Assembly (NCBI GenBank): GCA_963752345.1
Contig: CAVVYA010000012.1
Span: 62,001 to 126,000 of the forward strand
DNA: 64,000 nucleotides
Direction: 5' to 3'
Origin: CAVVYA01 sp963752345
GTDB lineage: Bacteria > Pseudomonadota > Alphaproteobacteria > SMXQ01
Numbering within the stretch: position 1 is the stretch's first letter; every line of letters begins with the position of its first letter. The position numbers were made by a program, and so were the translations under genes. Shown one piece after another: positions 8,374 to 18,663 of the stretch. Under the pieces are notes generated by a model, which searched no databases, was not told the DNA's origin, and saw nothing but the letters and a program-made list of their open reading frames with translations.

Positions 8374-11359
8374 ATGCGCGTCGCCACGATCCCGGCAGCG
8401 GCGCCCTTCGTCGATTCGCTCGCGGCGGGCATTCTCGCCATGGTGGCGGCGCGGGGCGGCGCCGACCCGCTGGCGCTGGCCCGCGTCACCGTGCTGCTGC
8501 CGACCCGGCGCGCGATCCGCAGCCTGCGCGAGGCCTTCCTGCGCCAGAGCGATGGCGTGCCATTGCTGCTGCCGCGCCTGATGCCGCTCGGCGAGCTGGA
8601 CGACGAGGCGTTCTTGCTCGAAAGCGAGGGCGCCGGCGGCGGCGCGATCGATCTGCCGCCCGCCATCTCCGGCCTGCGCCGGCAATTGCTGCTCGCCCAA
8701 CTGGTGCAGAAGCTCGGACGCGCCAGCCTGCCGAACGCGCCCGACGAGGCCCAGGCGGCGCGGCTCGCCCAGGCGCTCGCCAGCCTGCTCGATCAGGTGC
8801 AGACCGAGCGGCTCGATTTCGCCAAGCTCAAGGATCTCGCGCCCGAGCGCTATGCCGAACACTGGCAGCAGACGCTCGCCTTCCTCACCATCCTGACCGA
8901 GCATTGGCCGCGCATCCTCGAAGCCGAGGGCTGTCTCGATCCCGCCGACCGGCGCAACCGGCTGCTCGAAATGCAGGCCGCGCTGTGGCGCCGCAATCCG
9001 CCCGCCGACCCGGTGATCGCCGCCGGTTCGACCGGTTCGATTCCCGCCACCGCCGATCTGCTCGCCACGGTCGCCGCCGTGCCGCAGGGCTGGGTCGTGC
9101 TGCCCGGCTTGGACACGCGCATGAGCGAGGATTGCTGGCAGGCACTGCCGCAGAGCCACCCGCAATTCGGTCTGGCGCGCCTGCTCGGCCACTTTGCCAT
9201 GACGCGCGCCGATGTGACTGACTGGCCGTCGTCGGTGCCCGCGGCGGCGCCGCCCGGCCGCTTGGCGCTGATCGGCGCCGCGCTCGATCCGGTGCCCGAG
9301 GACGGTGAGGTGCCGGTATCGCCGGCCGTGGATGCGATGGCGGCGTTCGACGGCGTATGCCGCATCGACGCCAACGGCCCGCAGGAAGAAGCCACCGCGA
9401 TCGCCCTGATGATGCGCGAGACCGCTGCCACGCCGGGCAAGACCGCTGCGCTGGTGACGCCCGACCGCGACCTGGCGCGCCGCGTGGCCGCCGAACTCCG
9501 GCGCTGGAATATCGAAGTCGACGATTCCGCCGGGCGTCCATTGCCGGTCACGCCGGTCGGCGCGTTCTTGCGGCTGTCGCTCGCCATGCTGGCGGAGGAT
9601 CTCGCGCCGGTCCCGCTGCTCGCCGCGCTCAAGCATCCGCTCGCCGCGGGCGGGCTCGACCCGGCAGCCTTTCGCGGCATGACGCGCAGGCTCGAGCTGG
9701 CCGTGTTGCGCGGCCCGCGCCCGGGCCCGGGCTTTGGCGGACTGCGCGCGGCGCTCGGCCCGGGCGGACGGGACCACCAATTGGACGGCTGGCTCGCCAA
9801 GATCGAGCGCGCGGCGCGACCCTTGTGTGAATTGCTCGCGTCACGCGGCGCGTCTCTGGAAGATATTCTGAAAGCCCATGTCGCCTGGGCCGAGTCCCTG
9901 GCGGCGAGCGACAGCGCCGACTGGCGCGGCGCGGCTGTGGCGCGGTGACGACGGCGAGGCCATGGCGAATTTCATCGCCGAGCTGGCGAGCGCCGCGCGC
10001 GGTCTCGGCGCGCTGCCCGGCGGCGCCTATCCGGCCCTGTTCGATGCGCTGCTGTCGGGCCGCGTGGTGCGCCCGCGCTACGGCGCCCATCCGCGCCTGT
10101 TCATCTGGGGCCCGCTCGAAGCCCGCCTGCAGCATGCCGACCTGATGATTCTCGGCGGCCTGAACGAGGGCACCTGGCCGATGGACGTCGCCGCCGATCC
10201 GTGGATGAGCCGGCCGATGCGCGAGGCATTCGGCCTGCCCCTGCCGGAACGTCGCATCGGACTCTCGGCGCACGATTTCGTGCAGGCCTGCGCCGCGCCG
10301 CGCGTTGCGTTGACCCGCGCGATTCGCGTCCAGGGCACGCCCACCGTGCCGTCGCGCTGGCTGCAGCGGCTCGACAACCTGCTGCTCGCCATCGACATGC
10401 CGCAGGCGCTCGACCGCGGCGGCCGCTGGCTCGCCTGGCAACAGGCGCTCGACCGGCCAGAGCGCATCGCGCCGATCGCGCGCCCGGCGCCGACGCCGCC
10501 GGTCGCCGCGCGGCCGCGCCGCTTGAGCGTCACGGCGGTCGGCACCTGGATGCGCGATCCCTATGCGATCTACGCGCGCTATGTGCTCGGGCTGAAGGCG
10601 CTCGATGCGCTCGACGCCGATCCTGGCGCCGCCGATCGCGGCAGCTTCATCCACGAGGCGCTCGACCAATTTTTGCGGGCGGCGCCGGCCGGCGAGACGC
10701 CCGATGCCGCCTACCGCCGCCTGATCGAGATCGGCCGCGAGGCGTTCGGGCCGGCGCTCAGCCGCCCGGGTGTCTGGGCCTTCTGGTGGCCGCGCTTCCA
10801 GCGCATCGCGCGCTGGGTGGTCGATGTCCAGGACCAGCGCCGCCGCGTGGCGACACCGCTCGCCGTCGAAGGCTGGGGCGAGCTGGTGTTGCGCGGGCCG
10901 GCGGGCGACTTCAGGCTGGTCGCCAAGGCCGACCGCATCGATCATCTGGCGGACGGCCAGCTCGCGGTGATCGACTACAAGACCGGCGCGCCGCCGAGCA
11001 AGGCGGATATGGCCTCCGGCCATGAGCCGCAACTGCCGCTCGAAGCCGCCATGGCGATGCACGGCGGCTTCAAGGGCGTGCCGCCGAGCGCGGTGGCGGA
11101 ACTCGCCGTATGGCGCCTGTCGGGCGGCATGCCGGCGGGCGAGATCAAGCTGTTCGACGATCCGATGCGGCTCGCCGAGGAGGCTTACGCCGGGCTTCAA
11201 CGCCTGATCGAAACCTATGACGATCCGGCAACGCCCTATCCGGCACGGCCGCGCGCCGACATGGCGCCGCGCTATTCCGATTACGGCCATCTCGCGCGCG
11301 TCAAGGAATGGTCGGCAGGCGGCGCGAATGGCCAGGACGGCGACGGCGGCGGCGAATGA
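8374..11359 (+). CDS. addB: Double-strand break repair protein AddB (one frameshift)
   Basis: Second subunit of the AddAB helicase-nuclease that resects double-strand ends to load RecA; cytosolic. The N-terminal half is an inactive helicase-like domain (VLLPTRRAIRSLREAF, DEAFLLESE, AGSTGSIPATADLLATVA). The C-terminal half carries the RecB-type nuclease signature, LSVTAVGTWMRDPYAIYARYVLGL, ERGSF-like DRGSFIHEALDQF, and the catalytic LAVIDYKTGAPPSK. An extra G near 9934 breaks the frame after ADWRGA; corrected length about 995 aa, normal for alphaproteobacterial AddB. Its stop overlaps addA by four bases. Operon with tsaE, amgK and murU. Confidence 0.92.
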
Positions 11360-14300
11360 GCGACGTGATCGAGCGCGCCGACGACCAGCAGCGCCGCGAT
11401 ACCGCGATGCAGCCCGATGCGTCCGTGTGGGTGGCGGCCTCGGCCGGCGCCGGCAAGACCACGGTGCTGACCAACCGCGTGCTCAGCCTGCTGGTGCATG
11501 GCACGCCGCCGGTCCGCATTCTCTGCCTGACGTTCACCAAGGCGGCGGCCGCCGAGATGGCGATCCGCATCAACCAGCGGCTCGGCGTGTGGGCGACGTT
11601 GGATGAGCGCGAGCTCGCCGCCGAACTGCGCGCCCTGATCGGCAAGGAGGCGAGCGCCGCCCAGAGCCGGCGCGCGCGCGGGTTGTTCGGCGCGGTGCTC
11701 GACGTGCCGGGCGGCATGAAGATCCAGACCATCCATGCCTTCTGCCAATCGCTGCTGCGCCGCTTTCCGCTCGAAGCCGGCATCGCGCCGCACTTCGACG
11801 TGATGGAGGAGCGCCGCGCCGCCGAACTGATGCTGGAGGCGCGCGAGGATCTGCTGCTCGCCGCGCGCCGCGCCGACGAAGCGGGCGACAAGAACGATCC
11901 GGGCGGCGCTCGGCTGGCGCGCGCGCTCGCGATCGTCACCGCGGCGATCCAGGAAGACGGCTTCAGCAGCCTGATGACCGATCTCGCCTGCGAACGGGCG
12001 CGGTTGCGGGCCCTGCTCGCGGCCCACGGCGGGCTCGACGGCGCGGCGGTCGCGATCCGTGTCCGCCTGGGCTTGGCATCCGACGAAGACGAAACCGCGC
12101 TGTGCCGCCAGGGCATGGCTCATGCGGCCATGGATATCGCGGGCCTGCGGCGCGCGGCTGTCCGGCTCGCTGGCGGCAGCGATGCCGATCAGGCGCGCGC
12201 CTCGGCCCTGGAACAGTTCCTCGACGACGCCGAGCGCCGCGTCGAACAGTTCGCTACCTATTGCGGCATCTTCCTCACCCAGAAGGGCGAGCCGCGCGCG
12301 CGGCTCATCACCCAGAAGGCCGCGAACGGCTCAGACAGCGCCGAGGTGCTTGCCGCCGAAGCCGACCGGCTGGTCAAGCTGTGTAAGAAACTCAAGGCCG
12401 TGCGGGTCGCTTCGCTGAGCGTCGCCACGCTCGTCATCGGCGAGGCGCTGCTGACCGCCTACGAGCGCCACAAGACGCGCCATGCCGCGCTCGATTACGA
12501 CGATCTGATCCTCGGCGCGCGCGACCTGCTGCATGGCTCGGGCGCTGCGGCCTGGGTGCTGTTCAAGCTCGACGGCGGCCTCGACCACATCCTGGTCGAC
12601 GAGGCGCAGGACACCAGCCCGGAGCAGTGGCAGGTCATCGCGGCACTGGCCGAGGAATTCTTCGCCGGCGCCGGCGCGCGCGAGCAGCCGCGCACGATCT
12701 TCGCGGTCGGCGACGTCAAGCAGTCGATCTACAGCTTCCAGCGCGCCGATCCGGAAGCCTTCCATCGCATGCGCGTGCATTTCCGCGACCGCGTGCGCGA
12801 CGGCGGAACGGCGCTGGGGCGAGCTCGACCTGTTGCGCTCGTTCCGCTCGACCTCGGCGGTGCTGTCGTCGGTCGACGGCGTGTTCTCCAAGCCGGCCGC
12901 GCTCGACGGCGTCAGCGAAGCGGGCCAGCCGATCCGTCACATCGCGCAACGGGTAGGCCAGGCGGGGCTGGTCGAACTCTGGCCGCCGGTGGTGCCCGAG
13001 CCGCCGGCGCCGCCGGAATCCTGGGCGCCGCCGGTGGCGGCGGTGCCCGGCGATTCGCCGTCGGCGCGCCTCGCCGCGGTGATCGCCGCCACCATCCGGC
13101 GGTGGCTCGACGAGCGCGAGATGCTGGCGAGCCGCGACCGGCCGATCCGGCCCGGCGACATCATGGTGCTGGTGCGTCGCCGCTCGGGCTTCGTCGACGA
13201 ACTGGTGCGCTGCCTGAAGGCGCGCAATGTCGCGGTCGCCGGCGTCGACCGCATGGTGCTGACCGAGCAGATCGCCGTCATGGACCTGATCGCCTTCGGC
13301 CAGTTCCTGCTGCTGCCCGAGGACGACCTGACGCTCGCCACCGTGCTCAAGAGTCCGCTGATCGGCCTCGACGAGGAAACGCTGTTCTCCGTCGCCCATG
13401 GCCGCGATGGCACCTTGTGGGAATCGCTCAAGCAGGCGGCGGGCAAGGATGATGCGCCGGCGCCGGTGCGCGCCGCTCACGAACTGCTGGCGCGCTACCT
13501 GTCGGTCGCCGATTACCTCAGCCCTTACGATCTGTTCAGCGAGATCCTGAGCCACGACGGCGGCCGGCAGCGCCTGCTATCGCGCCTCGGCCTCGAAGCG
13601 GACGATCCGATCGGCGAATTCATGAGCCTGGCGCTGACCTACGAGCGGCAGTCGCCGCCGTCGCTGCAAGGCTTCCTCCATTGGCTGGTGTCCGGTCAGG
13701 CGGAGATCAAGCGCGACCTCGAGCAGGGCGTGCGCGACGAGGTGCGCATCATGACGGTGCACGGCGCCAAAGGCCTGCAGGCGCCCATCGTGTTCCTGCC
13801 CGACGACATGCAATTGCCCAACAAGCTGCCGCGCCTGCTGTGGGCCAAGGATGACGATGACGAGGCGACGGCCCATCTGCCGCTCTGGCTGGTGCGCAGC
13901 GCCGACCGCGATGCGGTGACCGACGCCGAATGCGCCCAGGCCCAGCGCAAGCGGGACCAGGAATACCGCCGGCTGCTCTATGTGGCGCTGACCCGCGCCG
14001 AAGACCGGCTCTATGTCTGCGGCTGGCGCGGCAAGCGCGATCCGGCACCCGGCTGCTGGTACAATCTGGTGCGCGACGGCTTGAGCGGCATGGCCGAGGC
14101 GGCGGGATTCGATTTCACCGCCATCGCCGGTGCGGCCGGCTGGGCCGGCATCGGCCTGCGGTTGGCATCGCAACAGGAGGCGGAGCCGGACAGGACCAAG
14201 GCCGCGAGCGCGCCGCCCGATGAATCCGCCGCCGCGCCGTTGCCCGCCTGGGCGCGCGAGACGGCGGCGCCCGAACCGAAACCGTCGCGTCCGCTCGCGC

Positions 14301-14885
14301 CGTCGCGACCCGATCCGGCGACCGAGAGCGAGCCCGCGCTGGTCTCGCCTCTGGCGGTGAGCTTCGGCGATACCACGCGGTTCCAGCGCGGCCTCATCAT
14401 CCACCGCCTGCTGCAGAGCCTGCCCGATCTCGCCGCCGACGCGCGCGGCGACGCGGCGAAGCGCTATCTCGCGCGGCCCGTGTTCGCCCTGGCCGATGAC
14501 ATGCAGGCGGCGATTGCCGCGGAAGTCGCCACTGTGCTGGCGGATGCGCGTTTCGCGCCGCTGTTTGGGCCAAGGCAGCCGGGCCGAGGTGCCGATCACC
14601 GGCCAGCTCGGCGACGGCTTCGTCGTGTCCGGCCAGATCGACCGTTTGGTGGTGCTGCCCGAGCGAATTCTGGTGGTCGATTACAAGAGCAACCGGCCGC
14701 CGCCCCAGCGCGTCGAAGACGTGCCCGCGATCTATCTGCGCCAGCTCGCCGCCTACCGGGCGTTACTCCACGGTGTCTACCCGGACCGCGCGGTGGACTG
14801 CGCCCTATTGTGGACCGATGGTCCGCTGTGGATGGAAATCCCGGCGGAACTCCTGGATCGGCAAGGGGTTGGCGCCGCACCTTGA
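11356..14885 (+). CDS. addA: Double-strand break repair helicase-nuclease AddA (two frameshifts)
   Basis: UvrD-family helicase plus RecB-type nuclease; with AddB it processes double-strand breaks for recombination. Walker A region VAASAGAGKTTVLTNRVL; motif Ia LTFTKAAAAEMAIRI; motif II DHILVDEAQDTSPEQW; motif III FAVGDVKQSIYSFQ; motif V/VI MTVHGAKGLQAPIVFLPD and YVALTRAEDRLYVCG; C-terminal nuclease ILVVDYKSNRPPP. Insertions near 12805 and 14568 interrupt the frame; corrected length about 1175 aa, as expected. ATG 11356 overlaps the addB stop. This homologous repair system coexists with the Ku/LigD end-joining operon at 35-40 kb. Confidence 0.94.
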
Positions 14886-14973
14886 CGTTGGTGGGGGTGC
14901 AACCCTAGATTCAGGTCAGCCCAGGCCGGTCATTCGCACCGGTTCTCTCTTTGCAACATTCAGGGACAAGTAA

Positions 14974-15294
14974 ATGAGTTTGAAGCAGGTGACCGACGGC
15001 TCGTTCGAAGCGGACGTGCTGAAAGCCGAACAGCCGGTGCTGGTCGACTTCTGGGCCGAATGGTGCGGCCCGTGCAAGCAGATCGCCCCGTTCCTCGAGG
15101 AAATCGCCAAGGAGATGGACGGCAAGCTGACCATCGCCAAGATCAACATCGACCAGAACGGCGGCACGCCTTCGAAATACGGCGTGCGCGGCATCCCGAC
15201 GCTGATGCTGTTCAAGGGCGGCCAGGTCGCCGCCACCAAGGTCGGCGCCCTGCCCAAGGGCACGCTGTCCGACTGGATCAAGTCGGTCCTCTAG
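14974..15294 (+). CDS. trxA: Thioredoxin 1
   Basis: General cytosolic disulfide reductase, 106 aa, full length. The active site WCGPCK lies at about residues 30-35 within VLVDFWAEWCGPCKQIAP; the cis-Pro motif RGIPTLMLF and a conserved GxxPKG segment follow. It sits 88 bases behind addA, with its own upstream gap and an intrinsic terminator immediately downstream, so it may be transcribed alone as well as with addBA. No anomalies. Confidence 0.96.
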   Translation: MSLKQVTDGSFEADVLKAEQPVLVDFWAEWCGPCKQIAPFLEEIAKEMDGKLTIAKINIDQNGGTPSKYGVRGIPTLMLFKGGQVAATKVGALPKGTLSDWIKSVL

Positions 15295-15314
15295 CCGGCG
15301 ATCGAAACCACATA

Positions 15315-15342
15315 AGGCCCCGCTCCGGCGGGGTTTTTTATT
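15315..15342 (+). terminator. Intrinsic terminator after trxA
   Basis: Six-base-pair GC stem ccccgc/gcgggg with loop tccg, followed by tttttt. The first of three nearly identical terminators within 580 bases. Confidence 0.9.
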
Positions 15343-15407
15343 GCGTCGGACGGGGAAACGCGGGCACTGCCGCTGGTTTGAGTCCGTGCACAAGGCAGGA
15401 GGCAGCG

Positions 15408-15545
15408 ATGTTCAGGAATCTGGTCAAGGCTCTGATGCTGATGTTCGTGGTTGTGACAGTCGCCGGCTGCAACGCGCAGTCGGGCAGCAGGAATACGGCG
15501 AGCAGTGACGAACCGCGTGGCGAATCGTCACGGGACAGCGATTGA
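15408..15545 (+). CDS. Small lipoprotein A
   Basis: 45-residue predicted lipoprotein. MFRNLVKALMLMFVVVTVAGC is a charged N-terminus, a hydrophobic core and a lipobox (VAGC); the mature part is a short hydrophilic Ser/Asp/Arg-rich tail. A strong AGGAGG (about 15397-15402) precedes the ATG. It is flanked by terminators on both sides, so it is an independent transcription unit. It resembles its neighbour at 15692 in leader sequence (LMxALMLMFxVxTVxGC), evidently a duplicated pair. The size is like entericidin-type lipoproteins, but I see no specific signature and do not assign a function. Confidence 0.7.
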   Translation: MFRNLVKALMLMFVVVTVAGCNAQSGSRNTASSDEPRGESSRDSD

Positions 15546-15597
15546 GAAACGGCTGCGATACTGAACTGGGGCGCGGTTCCATGAAGCGAACGTCCCA

Positions 15598-15626
15598 AAA
15601 AGCCCCGCTTCGGCGGGGCTTTTTAT
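15598..15626 (+). terminator. Intrinsic terminator after small lipoprotein A
   Basis: agccccgc ttcg gcggggct followed by ttttta; an eight-base-pair stem with a stable ttcg tetraloop. Confidence 0.9.
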
Positions 15627-15691
15627 GGCGGAAGGTGGGAATTCGCGCGGGCCGTCGTTCGTTTACCCTTCGAACAAGGCAGGAGACAACC

Positions 15692-15823
15692 ATGCTCAGG
15701 AAGCTGATGACGGCTTTGATGTTGATGTTCGCGGTCGCCACCGTGACGGGCTGCACCTCGCATCCGGACGACAAAGGCGATGTGACGGGCCGCAACCAAG
15801 GGAATACGTCCAATTACGATTGA
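15692..15823 (+). CDS. Small lipoprotein B
   Basis: 43-residue predicted lipoprotein, sister of the one at 15408. MLRKLMTALMLMFAVATVTGC provides the signal and lipobox (VTGC), with a hydrophilic Asp/Asn-rich tail of about 22 residues ending NYD. A GGAGA ribosome site lies seven bases before the ATG. The sequence preceding the site (gaacaaggcaggag) also resembles that before gene A (gcacaaggcaggag), so leader, gene and terminator appear to have been duplicated together. Function unknown. Confidence 0.7.
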   Translation: MLRKLMTALMLMFAVATVTGCTSHPDDKGDVTGRNQGNTSNYD

Positions 15824-15856
15824 GTTTGGTTCCACGACTGCGAACAGCCAACGATC

Positions 15857-15885
15857 AAAAGCCCCGCTTCGGCGGGGCTTTTTAT
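15857..15885 (+). terminator. Intrinsic terminator after small lipoprotein B
   Basis: aaaagccccgc ttcg gcggggctttttatt, almost identical to the previous terminator. The A-run on the left means it could also stop minus-strand transcription of the GNAT gene. Confidence 0.9.
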
Positions 15886-15888
15886 TGG

Positions 15889-16350
15889 TCAGGCCGGAGT
15901 TCCGGTCCCGGCGTCCGCCGCGTCCCATCGGAGATAGAATTTGTGTTCGTCGTCGTGGGTGGTGCGGAGGCCGAACCGCTGATACAGCCGCACCGCCGGA
16001 TTGATTTTGACCACGCCGGGCGTGACAGCTTTGCCTTGGTGGGCAGCGTCCCCCATGAGCCGCCCCATCATCTGCGTGCCGATGCCGCGTCGCTGATAGG
16101 CAGGCGCGATAAACAATTGCTTCAGGAAGATGGCGTCGCCCAGATCGGCGCTCTGCTGCCAGCCGATATCGACGCCGTCCGACGTAATGATGCCGATTTC
16201 TTCGAGGATGAATTGCCGGGCGAAACTGTCGTCCTGCCGCTTCTGGTTCCTGCCGGACCGGCCCTCGATGATCCAGCGCATGGTTTCGAAATAGATGCGC
16301 TTGGTGAAGGCGACGTCGGCGGCCCGCGCGGGACGCAGAGCGAGGTTCAT
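15889..16350 (-). CDS. GNAT family N-acetyltransferase
   Basis: 153-residue acetyl-CoA-dependent acetyltransferase. The pyrophosphate-binding motif A is LFIAPAYQRRGIGTQMMGRL, with the central beta strand before it (DAIFLKQLFI) and the C-terminal segment NPAVRLYQRFGLRTTHDDEHKFYL typical of the fold. Its ATG is four bases from the folC stop, so it is the last gene of the long minus-strand series. Substrate unknown. Confidence 0.85.
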   Translation of the reverse strand: MNLALRPARAADVAFTKRIYFETMRWIIEGRSGRNQKRQDDSFARQFILEEIGIITSDGVDIGWQQSADLGDAIFLKQLFIAPAYQRRGIGTQMMGRLMGDAAHQGKAVTPGVVKINPAVRLYQRFGLRTTHDDEHKFYLRWDAADAGTGTPA

Positions 16351-16353
16351 GGA

Positions 16354-17682
16354 TCAACCGTTCTCCGCGAGAACCTGGCCGGCGAGATAGAGCGAGCCGC
16401 AGATCAGGATGCGCGCCGGGCCACCGGCCGAGCGCGCCAGGTCGTTGACAGCGGCGTCCACGGTCGAGGTCGGCAAGGTGTTGGCGATGCCGGCGGTGAT
16501 CGCGGCATGGGCGGTTTCCACGGCGCTCAGGCTGGCCTCCTCGCCGGGGATCGCCACCGTGCGGGCGGCGGCGAGGCGCGGCGCGAGCGGCCGCAGGAAT
16601 CCGGCGGCATCCTTGGTGCGCAGCATGCCGGTGACGATCATCAGCGGCTTGTCGCGCCATTGCGCCGCCTGCTTGGCGAGCGCCTCGCCGGCCGACGGGT
16701 TGTGGCCGCCGTCGAGCCACAGCTCGAATTCGTGCGGCAGCTTCGCCAGATCGTCGACCAGCGGTCCGCGGGTCAGGCGCTGCAGCCGCGCCGGCCAGTC
16801 CACCGTGGTAAGCCCTGTGCGGATCGCCGATTCGGCGACCACGAAATCCTTGAGCACGGCGAGCGTGGCGATCGCCGTTCCGGCATTGAACAGTTGGTGG
16901 TCGCCGGGCAGCGCCGGACGGGGCAGCGCCATGCGCCGCGACGGCTTGTCGCTTGGGCCGCTCTGCCACACCATGCTGAATCCGTTGCCTTCGATCTGCC
17001 AGTCGCGGCCATACCACGACAGCGGCGCGCCGACATCGCGGGCGCGCGCCCCGATCACGGCGGCAGCCTCGGGCGCCTGGGGCGAAATGATCGCCGGCAC
17101 GCCGCGCTTCAGGATGCCGGCCTTCTCGAAGGCGATCTTGGCGAGCGTGTCGCCGAGAAATTGCTCATGGTCCATGGAGACCGGCGTGATGGCGCAGGCG
17201 AGCGGCGCATCGAGCACGTTGGTCGCGTCAAGCCGGCCGCCGAGGCCGGTTTCGAGCAGCACCACGTCGGCCGGCGTTTCGGCGAAGGCGAGGAAGGCGG
17301 CTGCGGTGGTCACCTCGAAGAAGGTTATCGGCTCGCCCCGATTGGCCTGTTCGCAGCGTTGCAGAATTTCCGTAAGCGCCGTTTCATCGACGATCTTGCC
17401 GGCGAGCCGGATGCGTTCGGCGAAGCGCACCAGATGGGGCGAGGTATAGACATGCACGCGGTAGCCCGCCGCCTCGAGCATGGCGCGCAGGAAGGCGACC
17501 GTCGAACCCTTGCCGTTGGTGCCCGCGATATGAATGGCCGGCGCCATGCGCCGCTCGGGATGGCCGAGCGCCGCGAGCAGCCGCTCGATCCGACCGAGCG
17601 ACAGATCGATCAGCTTGGGATGCAGGGTCTTCAGCCGTTCGAGAACGGCGTCGCTGGGCAGCAGGGAATCCGCGAGCGTCAC
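16354..17682 (-). CDS. folC: Dihydrofolate synthase / folylpolyglutamate synthase
   Basis: Mur-ligase-like ATPase that adds glutamate to dihydropteroate and tetrahydrofolate. 442 aa with P-loop IHIAGTNGKGSTVAFL; YTSPHLVRFAERIRL; the omega-loop region TFFEVTTAAAFLAFA; GLGGRLDATNVL; and the C-terminal ELWLDGGHNPSAGEAL and ICGSLYLAGQVL. The GTG at 17682 follows accD by 16 bases, the conserved accD-folC arrangement in proteobacteria. No anomalies. Confidence 0.95.
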   Translation of the reverse strand: MTLADSLLPSDAVLERLKTLHPKLIDLSLGRIERLLAALGHPERRMAPAIHIAGTNGKGSTVAFLRAMLEAAGYRVHVYTSPHLVRFAERIRLAGKIVDETALTEILQRCEQANRGEPITFFEVTTAAAFLAFAETPADVVLLETGLGGRLDATNVLDAPLACAITPVSMDHEQFLGDTLAKIAFEKAGILKRGVPAIISPQAPEAAAVIGARARDVGAPLSWYGRDWQIEGNGFSMVWQSGPSDKPSRRMALPRPALPGDHQLFNAGTAIATLAVLKDFVVAESAIRTGLTTVDWPARLQRLTRGPLVDDLAKLPHEFELWLDGGHNPSAGEALAKQAAQWRDKPLMIVTGMLRTKDAAGFLRPLAPRLAAARTVAIPGEEASLSAVETAHAAITAGIANTLPTSTVDAAVNDLARSAGGPARILICGSLYLAGQVLAENG

Positions 17683-17698
17683 GGGCTCGGCGCCGCGG

Positions 17699-18634
17699 TC
17701 AGCGCGCCGGAGGCTGCGGGCTGCGTCCCTTCACCGAATCCGGAATGGCGAATTCGTTGGGCAGGGGCACCACGTCCGCCGCCGGCGTCCGGTTGAGCAG
17801 CAGGCCGAGAACGCGGATCAAGGTCGCGCGCAACTCGTTGCGCGGCACCACCATGTCGACCATGCCGTGCTCGAGCAGGTATTCGGCGCGCTGGAAGCCT
17901 GGCGGCAGCTTCTCGCGGATGGTCTCCTCGATGACGCGCGCGCCGGCGAAGCCGATGATGGCGCCGGGTTCGGCGATCGCGATATCGCCCAGCATGGCGA
18001 AGGAGGCCGACACGCCGCCGGTGGTCGGATCGGTGAGCACGACGATATAGGGCAGGCCCGCGTCACGCACCAGTTCGACGGCGACCGTGGTGCGCGGCAT
18101 CTGCATCAGCGAAAGCGCGCCTTCCTGCATGCGCGCGCCGCCCGACGAGGGAAACACGATGAGCGGAGATTCCTGGAGCACGGCGAGCTTGGCGGCAGCG
18201 ACCAGGCCCTCGCCGACGCCCATGCCCATGGAGCCGCCCATGAAGCGGAAATCGAAGGCCGCCATGACGGCATTCATGCCGCCGAGCTTGCCGTGCGCCA
18301 CGGCAAGCGCGTCCTTGTGACCGGTCTTGCTCTGGGACTCCTTCAACCTGTCGGAATAGCGCTTCTGATCCTTGAACTTGAGCGGATCGACGGTGATGTC
18401 CGGCAGCTCGATCTTGGTGTAGTTGCCGCCGTCGAACAGCATCTTGAGCCGCTCGTCGGCGCTGATGCGCATGTGGTGGCCGCAGTGGGTGCAGACGAAC
18501 AGGTTGGCGGCGAGATCGCGATGGAACACCATCTTTTCGCAGGCCGTGCACTTGCGCCACAGATTGTCCGGCACGTCCTCCTTCTTCACCAGGGCGCGGA
18601 TCTTGGGACGGACGAAATTGGTCAACCAGTTCAT
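17699..18634 (-). CDS. accD: Acetyl-CoA carboxylase carboxyltransferase subunit beta
   Basis: Transfers carboxyl from biotin to acetyl-CoA in the first step of fatty acid synthesis, with AccA. 311 aa. N-terminal zinc ribbon KCTACEKMVFHRDL...LFVCTHCGHHMRI; the carboxyltransferase core includes GGMNAVMAAFDFRFMGGSMG, SSGGARMQEGALSLMQM, DPTTGGVSASFAMLGD and GFAGARVIEETI. I start it at 18634 (MNWLTNFVRPKIR) because of an AAGGAGA five bases upstream; an ATG at 18667 that overlaps the trpA stop (ATGA) would add 11 residues. Part of the trpF-trpB-trpA-accD-folC series. Confidence 0.96.
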   Translation of the reverse strand: MNWLTNFVRPKIRALVKKEDVPDNLWRKCTACEKMVFHRDLAANLFVCTHCGHHMRISADERLKMLFDGGNYTKIELPDITVDPLKFKDQKRYSDRLKESQSKTGHKDALAVAHGKLGGMNAVMAAFDFRFMGGSMGMGVGEGLVAAAKLAVLQESPLIVFPSSGGARMQEGALSLMQMPRTTVAVELVRDAGLPYIVVLTDPTTGGVSASFAMLGDIAIAEPGAIIGFAGARVIEETIREKLPPGFQRAEYLLEHGMVDMVVPRNELRATLIRVLGLLLNRTPAADVVPLPNEFAIPDSVKGRSPQPPAR

Positions 18635-18663
18635 CGCGGTCTCCTTGAGGTCTGTCGGCGCCG

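Noticed and set aside
15408..15823. Toxin-antitoxin pair
   Set aside because: Both small products have lipobox signals and are separated by terminators; there is no overlap or DNA-binding partner.
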